Part shown: positions 1 to 6,576 of the stretch, in pieces | Layout of the letters: each line of letters starts with the position of its first letter | Position numbering within the stretch: position 1 is the stretch's first letter | Assembly (NCBI RefSeq): GCF_002414845.1 | Contig: NZ_DIAX01000057.1 | Span: forward strand, 26,980-40,025 | Length of the DNA: 13,046 bases | Direction: 5' to 3' | DNA from: Gordonia sp. UBA5067 | GTDB lineage: Bacteria > Actinomycetota > Actinomycetes > Mycobacteriales > Mycobacteriaceae | Position numbers and translations under genes: made by a program | The notes under the pieces: generated by a model | Seen by the model: the letters and a program-made list of their open reading frames with translations, nothing else | Database searches by the model: none | What the model was told of the DNA's origin: nothing

Positions 1-960
1 ATGTTCCACTGCAACGGCTGGTGTGGACCGTGGGCGGTGACCGCGTTCGCGGCGACCCATGTGTGCTTGCGCGCGGTGCGCGGCGACGACATGTGGCGCC
101 TGATCGACGCGGAGGAGGTCAACCGGATGTCCGGTGCCCCGACGGTGCTCACGAGTCTGGCCACCGCCCCCGAGGCGCACCCGATGACCACTGAGATGGC
201 GATCGCAACCGCGGGGGCCCCACCGAGCCCGACGATCATCAAGGCGATCCGCCACCTCGGGATCGAGATCATTCACGTCTACGGTCTCACCGAGACGTAC
301 GGGCCGTACTCGGTCTGCGAGCCGGACCCGAGCTGGTCCGAACTCTCCGGTGAGGAGCTGTCGGTGTTGTTGGCGCGACAGGGCGTCGGCATGCTCACCG
401 CGGACCGCCTGCGCGTCGTCCGCACCGATGAGAGCAGCGGCCGACTGGTCGATGTCAAGGCCGACGGCGTCGAGATGGGCGAGATCGTCATGCGCGGCAA
501 TATGGTGATGAAGGGCTACCTCGACGACGAGGAGAAGACGGCGGAGGCGTTCGCCGGCGGCTGGTTCCACTCGGGCGACCTCGGCGTCATGCACCCCGAC
601 GGCTATGTGCAGCTACTCGACCGGGCCAAGGACGTCGTCATCTCCGGCGGCGAGAACATCTCCACCGTCGAGGTCGAGCAGGCGGTGGTGAGTCATCCCG
701 CAGTTCTCGACGTCGCGGTGATCGGGGTGCCCGACGAGAAGTGGGGCGAGCGGCCCAAGGCCCTGGTGGTCCTCAAAACGGGGCAACAGGTGACAGCGGC
801 GGAGATTATCGCGCATGTGAAAGGCCGGATCGCCTCCTACAAGGCCCCGCGCGACGTCGATTTCATCGACGAACTGCCCAAGACGTCCACCGGCAAGATC
901 CGCAAGAACGAGTTGCGCGACGCCGAATGGGGCGCGGGCCGCACCCGCATCCAGGGCTGA
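1..960 (+). CDS. FadD-type acyl-CoA synthetase (AMP-dependent ligase), C-terminal part
   Basis: This enzyme adenylates a carboxylic (probably fatty) acid with ATP and transfers it to CoA. Only 319 residues are in the window. The first codon is ATG, but MFHCNGW is an internal motif of this family that lies after the P-loop-like TSGTTG motif, so roughly the first 200 residues, including TSGTTG, are upstream of base 1. Visible motifs in fragment numbering: VYGLTETYGP (93-102), HSGDLG with the ribose-binding Asp (190-195), the hinge/A8 segment LLDRAKDVVISGGENIS (205-221), and PKTSTGKIRK near the C-terminus with the catalytic Lys at 299. The MFHCNGW form is typical of medium/long-chain FadD-like proteins, but the substrate cannot be read from the sequence. 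The gene converges on the sulfur operon, with 25 nt between the two stop codons. The family call is secure; the full start is not visible. Confidence 0.93.
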   Translation: MFHCNGWCGPWAVTAFAATHVCLRAVRGDDMWRLIDAEEVNRMSGAPTVLTSLATAPEAHPMTTEMAIATAGAPPSPTIIKAIRHLGIEIIHVYGLTETYGPYSVCEPDPSWSELSGEELSVLLARQGVGMLTADRLRVVRTDESSGRLVDVKADGVEMGEIVMRGNMVMKGYLDDEEKTAEAFAGGWFHSGDLGVMHPDGYVQLLDRAKDVVISGGENISTVEVEQAVVSHPAVLDVAVIGVPDEKWGERPKALVVLKTGQQVTAAEIIAHVKGRIASYKAPRDVDFIDELPKTSTGKIRKNELRDAEWGAGRTRIQG

Positions 961-961
961 C

Positions 962-979
962 GGTCGGTTCGGCCCGACC
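962..979. terminator. Inverted repeat between convergent stop codons, possible bidirectional terminator
   Basis: GGTCGG (962-967), a 6-nt loop TTCGGC, then CCGACC (974-979) form a perfect 6-bp stem. It sits in the 25-nt space between the acyl-CoA synthetase stop (960) and the chelatase stop (986). There is no U-tract on either strand, so it does not meet the classical intrinsic-terminator pattern; weak or U-less terminators are common in high-GC actinobacteria. Its role as a terminator is inferred from position. Confidence 0.4.
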
Positions 980-985
980 CGATCG

Positions 986-1729
986 TCAGTGCCCGACGCG
1001 TTCGCGTCGGATGGTGCGGATCGGTGCGGGTGCCGCGAATGCGGCAATCGCGTCGACGACGGTGCGATGATTGCCCAGCGGTGCCGCAACCGGGGAGCCC
1101 GGCGCCAGTTCGTCGAGCAGTGCCTCGACGCGTTCGGTGAGCAAACCGGGGGACAGGAAGTAGGGGAGCCCGACAATCCGCCGGCGGCCCTGGCGGTGCA
1201 GGGCGGCCACGGCGTCGCGCAGCACCTGGGCGTCGGGGCCGAGTTTGGTCGCGAACACGACGTGGACCGGCACTCCGAGCGCAGCGGCAACGTCGCTGCC
1301 CCGTCGTCGCGCCGCGTCGTCGGATCGTTCGTCCGACGAGCCGACCGCGTACAGCACTAGCCCGTCGCCGGAGGTCAGTCCGGCCTGATGCGCCCGGTCG
1401 CACAAGGCGTCGACCAGCGCAGCACTGCCCAGCACCGGGGTTTGCATCATCGGCACGGCGGGCCGGCGGCGCCGCGCCGCGTCGAGTAGTACCGGCAGGT
1501 CGAAGCAGCTGTGGTAGCCGTCGCCGAGCAGCAGCGGCACCACCGAGACCGGGGCGCCGGTCGCCGCCAGCTCGTCGAGGACGGTGGCGACCAGCGGCTG
1601 GTTCAGGTCGAGATAGGCGACCTCAACGCGTTCGTCGGGCAGTGCGACGCGCACGGCGCGCAGGATCGTGGTGACCGTCGCGGCGAACCGGGGGTCACGG
1701 CTGCCGTGTCCGACGAGGAGGACGCTCAC
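986..1729 (-). CDS. Sirohydrochlorin (ferro)chelatase, CbiX/SirB/Che1 family
   Basis: It inserts Fe2+ into sirohydrochlorin to give siroheme, the cofactor of the sulfite reductase encoded first in this operon. The protein has 247 residues. The GTG start was chosen because the family's N-terminal strand begins there (VSVLLVGHGSRDP) and because it overlaps the cysN stop by 4 nt (GTGA), a coupling arrangement. The two chelatase metal-ligand histidines of the N-terminal half are visible: His8 in GHGS and His73 in LLLGDGYHS. The C-terminal half looks like a second CbiX domain (LYAVGSSD in place of xxGHGS), but the His is replaced, so only the N-terminal half should be catalytic. Cobalt chelation for B12 synthesis is the alternative role in this family; the sulfur-operon context favours iron. 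It corresponds to che1 downstream of sirA-cysH in Mycobacterium tuberculosis (recalled, not searched). Confidence 0.88.
   Translation of the reverse strand: MSVLLVGHGSRDPRFAATVTTILRAVRVALPDERVEVAYLDLNQPLVATVLDELAATGAPVSVVPLLLGDGYHSCFDLPVLLDAARRRRPAVPMMQTPVLGSAALVDALCDRAHQAGLTSGDGLVLYAVGSSDERSDDAARRRGSDVAAALGVPVHVVFATKLGPDAQVLRDAVAALHRQGRRRIVGLPYFLSPGLLTERVEALLDELAPGSPVAAPLGNHRTVVDAIAAFAAPAPIRTIRRERVGH
993..1010. terminator. Strong hairpin in the chelatase 3' end, possible terminator of the plus-strand transcript
   Basis: CCGACGC (993-999), loop GTTC, GCGTCGG (1004-1010) is a perfect 7-bp GC-rich stem with a tetraloop. It lies inside the last codons of the minus-strand chelatase and 33 nt after the acyl-CoA synthetase stop. 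For the plus-strand transcript it is a second hairpin right behind 962-979. There is no T-run after it, so a termination role is plausible but unproven. Confidence 0.3.
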
Positions 1730-3033
1730 ACTGAGACACGACCGGTCAGGTGCAGCTGGTCCAGCGCGTCCCCGACGAGGCCGGCGGCAAGGGTGTTGCC
1801 GCCCGCCGGATCGATCAGCAGGAAGCTGCCCGATTCGCGGCTGTGGCTGTAGTCGTCGGCGACGATCGGCTCGGCCGTCTGAACCGAGATTCGGCCGATC
1901 TGGTTGAGCTCCAACGACTCCGGCGCATCCACCAAGGCGAGTTCCTGCTCGTCGAACAGCACGTCGAGTGCCCTGACGATCGCCTGTGTGGTGTGGGTCC
2001 CGTGCTTGAGCAGCAGGCGGGCCCCCGGGCGCAGCGCGTTGTCGCCGAGCCAGCACACCGTTGCGCTGAACTGCTGGATCGGCGTCGGTGCGTTGCCGGC
2101 CGCGGCGATGACGTCACCCCTCGAGACGTCGACGTCGTCGGCCAGCAGCAGCGTGACGCTGCGCCCGGTGTGTGCGGTGGCCAACCGGCCGTCGGGGGTG
2201 TCGATCGCCTCGACGGTGGTGCGGGTGCCCGACGGAAGGATGACCACCTCGTCGCCGGCCGACACGGTGCCCGCCGCGATCTGTCCGGCATAGCCACGGT
2301 AGTCGGGGAACTCGGCTGTGCGCGGACGGATCACGTACTGCACCGGGAAGCGCAGCCCGACCGGTTCGCCGGTGCGCTCGTGAATATTGGGGACGGTCTC
2401 AAGGTGTTCGATCAGCGTCGGGCCGTGGTAGTACGGGGTCTGGTCCGAGGCGATGGCGACGTTGTCGCCGCGCAGGGCCGACACCGGGATGGCGAGCACC
2501 TGGTCATCGGACCAGCCCAGTGAGCGGGTCAGCTCGGCGAAGTCGGCGGTGATCGTGCTGAAGACTTCGGCCGCATCGTCGACCAGGTCGATCTTGTTGA
2601 CTGCGAGCACGAGTTGGGGCACACCGAGCAGTGCCATCACCGCTGCGTGGCGGCGGGTCTGCGCGACGATCCCGTTGCGGGCATCGACCAGCAGGATCAC
2701 CAGCTGTGCGGTGGACGCGCCGGAGACGGTGTTGCGGGTGTACTGGACGTGGCCGGGGGTATCGGCGAGCACGAAGGAGCGCTCGCCGGTCGCGAAGTAC
2801 CGGTAGGCGACGTCGATGGTGATGCCCTGTTCACGCTCGGCGCGCAGTCCGTCGACGAGCAGCGACAAGTCGGGGCCGTCGAGGCCACGGGCCTCCGACG
2901 CACGGTGAACCGCATCGATCTGGTCGGCGAGCACCGACTTCGTGTCGTAGAGCAGGCGGCCGACCAGCGTCGACTTCCCGTCGTCGACGCTGCCGGCGGT
3001 CGCGATGCGCAACAGGTCGGGGGAGTGCTTCAT
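1726..3033 (-). CDS. cysN: Sulfate adenylyltransferase subunit 1 (GTPase CysN)
   Basis: CysN is the GTPase subunit of ATP sulfurylase. With CysD it couples GTP hydrolysis to formation of adenosine 5'-phosphosulfate (APS) from ATP and sulfate in the cytoplasm. The 435 residues show the translation-factor GTPase motifs: G1 GSVDDGKS (14-21), switch/G2 region REQGITIDVAYRY (67-79), G3 DTPGH (91-95) and G4 NKID (146-149), followed by EF-Tu-like beta-barrel domains. The protein ends at the CysN boundary (LTGRVSV) without the C-terminal APS kinase domain of the fused mycobacterial CysNC, so it is a stand-alone CysN. The start ATG shares one base with the cysD stop (TGATG), and an AAGGA Shine-Dalgarno lies at 3046-3042, 8 nt upstream. 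The 3' end overlaps the chelatase by 4 nt. Confidence 0.96.
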   Translation of the reverse strand: MKHSPDLLRIATAGSVDDGKSTLVGRLLYDTKSVLADQIDAVHRASEARGLDGPDLSLLVDGLRAEREQGITIDVAYRYFATGERSFVLADTPGHVQYTRNTVSGASTAQLVILLVDARNGIVAQTRRHAAVMALLGVPQLVLAVNKIDLVDDAAEVFSTITADFAELTRSLGWSDDQVLAIPVSALRGDNVAIASDQTPYYHGPTLIEHLETVPNIHERTGEPVGLRFPVQYVIRPRTAEFPDYRGYAGQIAAGTVSAGDEVVILPSGTRTTVEAIDTPDGRLATAHTGRSVTLLLADDVDVSRGDVIAAAGNAPTPIQQFSATVCWLGDNALRPGARLLLKHGTHTTQAIVRALDVLFDEQELALVDAPESLELNQIGRISVQTAEPIVADDYSHSRESGSFLLIDPAGGNTLAAGLVGDALDQLHLTGRVSV

Positions 3034-3968
3034 CAGAAATATCCTTCGCGCTTGCGGTCTTCCATGGCGGCCTCGGAGACGCGGTCGTCGCCGCGCGTGG
3101 CGCCGCGCTCGGTGAGTCGGGACGTGGCGACCTCGGCCAAGACGGCTTCGTTGTCGGCCGCCTCGGACAGAATGGCCCCGGTGGTGGAGCCGTCACCGAC
3201 GGTGCGGTAGCGCACCGAACGAGCCTGAACGGTCTCCCCCTCGCGCGGCCCGCCCCACGGCCCGGCGGTCATCCACATGCCGTCGCGCGAGTAGACCTCG
3301 CGCTCGTGGGCATAGTAGAGCGGGGCGAGGAGTACCTGTTCGCGGGCAATGTAGCGCCACACGTCGAGTTCGGTCCAGTTACTCAACGGGAACACCCGGA
3401 CGTGCTCGCCCGGCGCGTGGCGACCGTTGTACAGGTTCCACAGCTCGGGGCGCTGACGCTTGGGATCCCACTGGCCGAAGGCGTTGCGCAGCGAGAAGAT
3501 GCGTTCCTTGGCCCGGGCCCGCTCCTCATCGCGGCGGGCGCCGCCGAAGACCGCGTCGAACCGGTTCTCGGAAATGCCGTCGAGCAGCGGAATCGTCTGC
3601 AGCGGGTTCCGGATGCCGTCCGGGCGCTCGGTGAGCCGCCCGTCGGCGAGGTACTCCTCCACACTGGCCACATGTAGGCGCAGGTTGTAGCGCGCCACGA
3701 TCTCGTCGCGGAACGCGAGGATCTCGGGCAGGTTGTGCCCGGTGTCGACGTGCAGCAATGCGAACGGCAGCGGGGCCGGCCAGAAGGCCTTGATCGCCAG
3801 GTGCAGCAGCAGGGTCGAGTCCTTCCCGCCGGAGAACAGGATCACCGGGCGCTCGAACTCCCCGGCCACCTCGCGGAAGATGTGGATGGACTCCGACTCG
3901 AGGGCGTCGAGGGTGTCGAACTCGTCGTCGTCGCGGAGGAAGGGTGTGGTCTGGGTATCGATACTCAT
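3033..3968 (-). CDS. cysD: Sulfate adenylyltransferase subunit 2 (CysD)
   Basis: CysD is the catalytic subunit of ATP sulfurylase and adenylates sulfate to APS in complex with CysN. The 311-residue protein carries the N-type ATP pyrophosphatase PP-loop SGGKDS (46-51) after LESESIHIFREVAGEFERPVI, then the LHVDTGHNLPE strand, FGGARRDEERARAKER and NGRHAPGEHVRVFPLSNWTELDVW, all typical of CysD rather than CysH. It ends in the usual DRKREGYF. I chose ATG 3968 (MSIDTQ...) because it overlaps the cysH stop as ATGA. An in-frame ATG 96 nt upstream (4064) lies inside the cysH iron-sulfur motif region and would add a basic stretch unlike CysD. No clear Shine-Dalgarno precedes ATG 3968, so initiation is probably coupled to cysH termination. 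Confidence 0.96.
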   Translation of the reverse strand: MSIDTQTTPFLRDDDEFDTLDALESESIHIFREVAGEFERPVILFSGGKDSTLLLHLAIKAFWPAPLPFALLHVDTGHNLPEILAFRDEIVARYNLRLHVASVEEYLADGRLTERPDGIRNPLQTIPLLDGISENRFDAVFGGARRDEERARAKERIFSLRNAFGQWDPKRQRPELWNLYNGRHAPGEHVRVFPLSNWTELDVWRYIAREQVLLAPLYYAHEREVYSRDGMWMTAGPWGGPREGETVQARSVRYRTVGDGSTTGAILSEAADNEAVLAEVATSRLTERGATRGDDRVSEAAMEDRKREGYF

Positions 3969-4690
3969 GAGACGTGCAACCCGCATTCTGTTTTGGCGCG
4001 CCCGGCCCATCGGCCACTGCGCGGATCGGCTCCGATAGCTGGTTTCGCGGTGCACGGCGCGCACCCGATTGAGGGGTACCCGTCATCGACCAGGGGGTTG
4101 ACGAGGACTGAGTGGTCGGCGATGTACTGCTCGAACTCCTCGTCGGTCCAGGCGGCCAGCGGGTTGATCTTCACCAGCCCGAAACCCTCGTCGAAGGAGA
4201 TCAGCGGCGAGTCGGCACGGGTCGGCGATTCGGTGCGGCGGATCCCGGTCACCCAGGCGGAGTACCCGGCGAGCGCGGCGCGCAGCGGCACGACCTTGCG
4301 CAGCCGGCAGCATTCGCCCGGATCGCGGGAGAAGAGGTCGCGGCCGAGGAGGTCGTCTTGCTGCGGAACGGTTGTTTCCGGGGTGACGTTCACCAGGTCG
4401 AGGTCGTAGACCTGGCTGACCGCATCGCGGGTGCCGATCGTTTCGGGGAAGTGGTATCCGGTGTCGAGGAACAACACCCTCAACCGGCCCCCGACGGCAG
4501 CGCGGTCGACAGCCTTGTCGGCGACGTCGATGAGGACCGCGTCCTGCATGTTGGCGGCGATGATGAAGTCGGTGCCGAAGGTCCGGGCAGTCCAGGCCAA
4601 CAGTTCGTGCGCGGTGGCATCGGGGCCCAGGTCGGCAGCACCGGTAGCGGCGATGTCGCGCAGCCGGTCGGTGTCGAGCGTGGTGGTCAT
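3965..4690 (-). CDS. cysH: Adenylylsulfate (APS) reductase, [4Fe-4S] assimilatory type (CysH)
   Basis: It reduces APS to sulfite and AMP with thioredoxin as electron donor. The 241-residue protein has the PP-loop-derived fold (LFLDTGYHFPET at 73-84) and the iron-sulfur motif that separates APS reductases from PAPS reductases: Cys127-Cys128 in GECCRLRK, and Cys210/Cys213 in GCAPC. The catalytic Cys236 sits in the C-terminal KTECGLH. Substrate preference for APS is inferred from this four-Cys signature and from the lack of an APS kinase in the operon. The start (MTTTLD) has a GAGGGGA Shine-Dalgarno (4702-4696) overlapping the sirA stop, with 10 nt between the genes. The stop overlaps the cysD start (ATGA). 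A longer in-frame ORF reaches 4945 but would run antisense-free through sirA coding sequence and has no family support. Confidence 0.95.
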   Translation of the reverse strand: MTTTLDTDRLRDIAATGAADLGPDATAHELLAWTARTFGTDFIIAANMQDAVLIDVADKAVDRAAVGGRLRVLFLDTGYHFPETIGTRDAVSQVYDLDLVNVTPETTVPQQDDLLGRDLFSRDPGECCRLRKVVPLRAALAGYSAWVTGIRRTESPTRADSPLISFDEGFGLVKINPLAAWTDEEFEQYIADHSVLVNPLVDDGYPSIGCAPCTAKPAIGADPRSGRWAGRAKTECGLHVS

Positions 4691-4700
4691 CGGTTTCCCC

Positions 4701-6443
4701 TCACTGCAGTTCGGCGTCGTCGGCGCGGGCGGCCCATTGCGCGAAGCGCTCGCCCTCGGCGCGTCCGGCGATGAAGTTGCGGACCAGGCGCTCGATGTAG
4801 TCGATCGAGTCGTCGGCATAGATCTTGTGCTGGCGCAGCTTCCGGCCGAACCCGCTGTCAAAGCCGAGCGCCCCGCCGAGATGGACCTGGAAGCCCTCCA
4901 CCGGGTGGCCCTCGCCGTTGTCGATGAGCTGGCCTTTGAGACCAATATCGGCGACCTGCACCCGGGCGCAGGAGTTGGGGCATCCGTTGAAGTTGATCGT
5001 GATGGGCACGTCGAGCTGATCGTTGAGCTCGGCGAGGCGCCGCTCCATCTCCGGCACCAGCGCCTGGCTGCGGCTGCGGGTCTCGGTGAAGGAGAGCTTG
5101 CAGTATTCCAGTCCGGTGCAGGCGATGAGATTTCGCCGCCACCGCGATGGCCGCGACGTCAAGCCGACGGCTTCGAGCGCGGTGTCGAGGCCGGCGACCT
5201 TGTCGTCGGGGACGTTCACGACGACCAGCTTCTGGTACGGCGTTAGCCGGACGCTATCGGAGCCGGCCTCCTGCGCGCCGTCGGCGACCGCGTCGAGAAT
5301 GTCGGCCGAGAGGCGCCCGGACACCGCGGAGTAGCCGATGGCGTTGAGGCCGTCGACCTGCCTGGTGAGCCCAACATGGTCGATCGGGTGCGTGGGCGGT
5401 ACCGGTGCGGGTCCGTCGGCGAGCTCGCGCTTGAGGTACTCATCCTGCAGCACCTGACGGAACTTCGCCACGCCCCAATCCTTGATGAGGAACTTCAGGC
5501 GGGCCTTGGAACGCAGCCGGCGATACCCGTAGTCGCGGAAGATCGAGACGACGCCCTCCCAAACGTCGGGAACCTCGTCGAGCGGCACCCAGGCGCCGAG
5601 GCGCTGCGCGAGCATCGGGTTGGTCGAGAGGCCGCCACCGACCCACAGGTCGAAGCCGGGACCGTGCTGCGGGTGCTCGACGCCGACGAACGACACGTCG
5701 TTGATCTCGTGCACGACGTCCTGTTGGCCGGAGATCGCGGTCTTGAACTTACGCGGCAGGTTCGAGAAGTCGGGGTTGCCGATGTATCGGCGGGTGATCT
5801 CCTCGATGGCGGGGGTGCCGTCGACGACCTCGTCGGCCGACAGTCCGGCCAATGGGGAGCCGAGCATGCCGCGGGGGCAATCGCCGCAGGCCTCGATGGT
5901 CTGGAGGCCGACCTCGTCGAGCCGACGCCAGATCTCCGGAACGTTCTCGATCTCGATCCAGTGGTACTGGATGTTCTGCCGGTCGCTGATGTCGGCGGTG
6001 CCGCGCGCGAAATCGCGGGAGATCCCGGCAAGTGCGCGCAGCTGGGCGACGTTGAGGCGACCGCCGTCGGTGCGGACCCGCATCATGAAATAGGGCGCTT
6101 CGAGGTAGTCGACGTTGTCATCGTGGGTGTGGGTGCCGTCGTAGCCCTCGGCGCGCTGCGTGTAGAGGCCCATCCAGCGGAACCGGCCGCGCAGATCGGC
6201 CTTGTCGATGCCGTCGAAGCCGACTTTCGCGTAGGTGTTCTCGATCCGCGCGCGGACGTTGAGCGGGTTGTCGTCCTTCTTGGACTGCTCGTTGGGGTTC
6301 AGCGGCTCGCGGTAGCCGAGGGCCCACTGGCCTTCGGCGCGACGCTTGGCGGGCCGCGCGCGGCGGGCGGGTTGGTCGCCGGCCGGCCGGGCGGGCGGAC
6401 TGTCGACGTCGTCGCCGACGGTCGCGGGGGTGGTGAGCGTCAT
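4701..6443 (-). CDS. sirA: Ferredoxin-dependent sulfite reductase (NirA/SirA type)
   Basis: It reduces sulfite to sulfide with six electrons from ferredoxin, using a siroheme coupled to a [4Fe-4S] cluster. The 580 residues follow the family: a basic, Pro/Ala-rich N-terminus (about 1-35), two ferredoxin-like halves, SDRQNIQYHWIEIENVPEIWRRL (153-175), and the four cluster/siroheme cysteines Cys442, Cys448 (ACTGLEYC) and Cys488, Cys492 (NGCPNSC). Tyr94 (GLYTQR) and the Cys in ACGDCPR (186-192) match the positions of the Tyr-Cys covalent bond described for M. tuberculosis NirA; that the bond forms here is inference. Start ATG 6443 was chosen because AAGGAG (6454-6449) lies 5 nt upstream. In-frame ATGs at 6482 and 6494 lack this and would put the Shine-Dalgarno inside the coding region. 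Older annotations call such proteins nitrite reductase; the cys context favours sulfite. It is the first large gene of the operon. Confidence 0.94.
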   Translation of the reverse strand: MTLTTPATVGDDVDSPPARPAGDQPARRARPAKRRAEGQWALGYREPLNPNEQSKKDDNPLNVRARIENTYAKVGFDGIDKADLRGRFRWMGLYTQRAEGYDGTHTHDDNVDYLEAPYFMMRVRTDGGRLNVAQLRALAGISRDFARGTADISDRQNIQYHWIEIENVPEIWRRLDEVGLQTIEACGDCPRGMLGSPLAGLSADEVVDGTPAIEEITRRYIGNPDFSNLPRKFKTAISGQQDVVHEINDVSFVGVEHPQHGPGFDLWVGGGLSTNPMLAQRLGAWVPLDEVPDVWEGVVSIFRDYGYRRLRSKARLKFLIKDWGVAKFRQVLQDEYLKRELADGPAPVPPTHPIDHVGLTRQVDGLNAIGYSAVSGRLSADILDAVADGAQEAGSDSVRLTPYQKLVVVNVPDDKVAGLDTALEAVGLTSRPSRWRRNLIACTGLEYCKLSFTETRSRSQALVPEMERRLAELNDQLDVPITINFNGCPNSCARVQVADIGLKGQLIDNGEGHPVEGFQVHLGGALGFDSGFGRKLRQHKIYADDSIDYIERLVRNFIAGRAEGERFAQWAARADDAELQ

Positions 6444-6576
6444 GGATTCTCCTTGCGCACAGCACAGTTGCGCAGCGTTCATGGGGCTGGTCATGAAAAG
6501 GTGACGCGGATTCGGCATCCGGGAACGGTGCGCGGTTAGGCGCAACCGGAAGGGACTACTCGCTGGCCGAATCCGG
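6444..6576 (-). promoter_or_regulatory. Leader region between the Cys leader peptide and sirA (putative attenuator)
   Basis: This is 133 nt of non-coding mRNA after the leader-peptide stop. Reading the minus strand: a GCCG/CGGC mini-stem abuts the leader stop (6577-6574 with 6569-6566); CGGTT (6548-6544) pairs with AACCG (6537-6533); 6540-6481 contains 26 C and only 11 G in 60 nt, a C-rich, G-poor stretch of the kind Rho loads on; and TGCGCA (6474-6469) pairs with TGCGCA (6459-6454), the second arm ending on the first A of the sirA Shine-Dalgarno AAGGAG. Each arm of that last hairpin also has an upstream complement: GTTGCGC (6546-6540) with GCGCAAC (6473-6467), and GCGCAC (6533-6528) with GTGCGC (6460-6455). 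I see no U-tract terminator. Alternating structures controlling SD access or Rho are inferred. Confidence 0.5.
6454..6474 (-). repeat. Hairpin abutting the sirA Shine-Dalgarno
   Basis: Two copies of the self-complementary hexamer TGCGCA (minus strand 6474-6469 and 6459-6454) are separated by 9 nt and can pair as a 6-bp stem. The 3' arm overlaps the first base of AAGGAG (6454-6449), so the stem could hinder ribosome binding at sirA. Six-base matches arise easily in GC-rich DNA; position is the main argument. Confidence 0.4.

Noticed and set aside
1..3. ATG at base 1 as the real start of the acyl-CoA synthetase
   Set aside because: MFHCNGW is an internal family motif and the upstream AMP-binding TSGTTG motif is missing, so the gene begins before the window.
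837..1403. Long open frames on the strand opposite or out of frame with known genes
   Set aside because: They are Arg/Pro/Ala-rich readings typical of GC-rich shadow frames, with no recognisable motif, and overlap genes with clear family motifs.
5376..6539. 387-codon plus-strand open frame antisense to sirA
   Set aside because: Its start codon context is poor, its composition (Val/Asp/Leu/Gly repeats) mirrors antisense codon bias, and sirA on the other strand carries all expected catalytic motifs.
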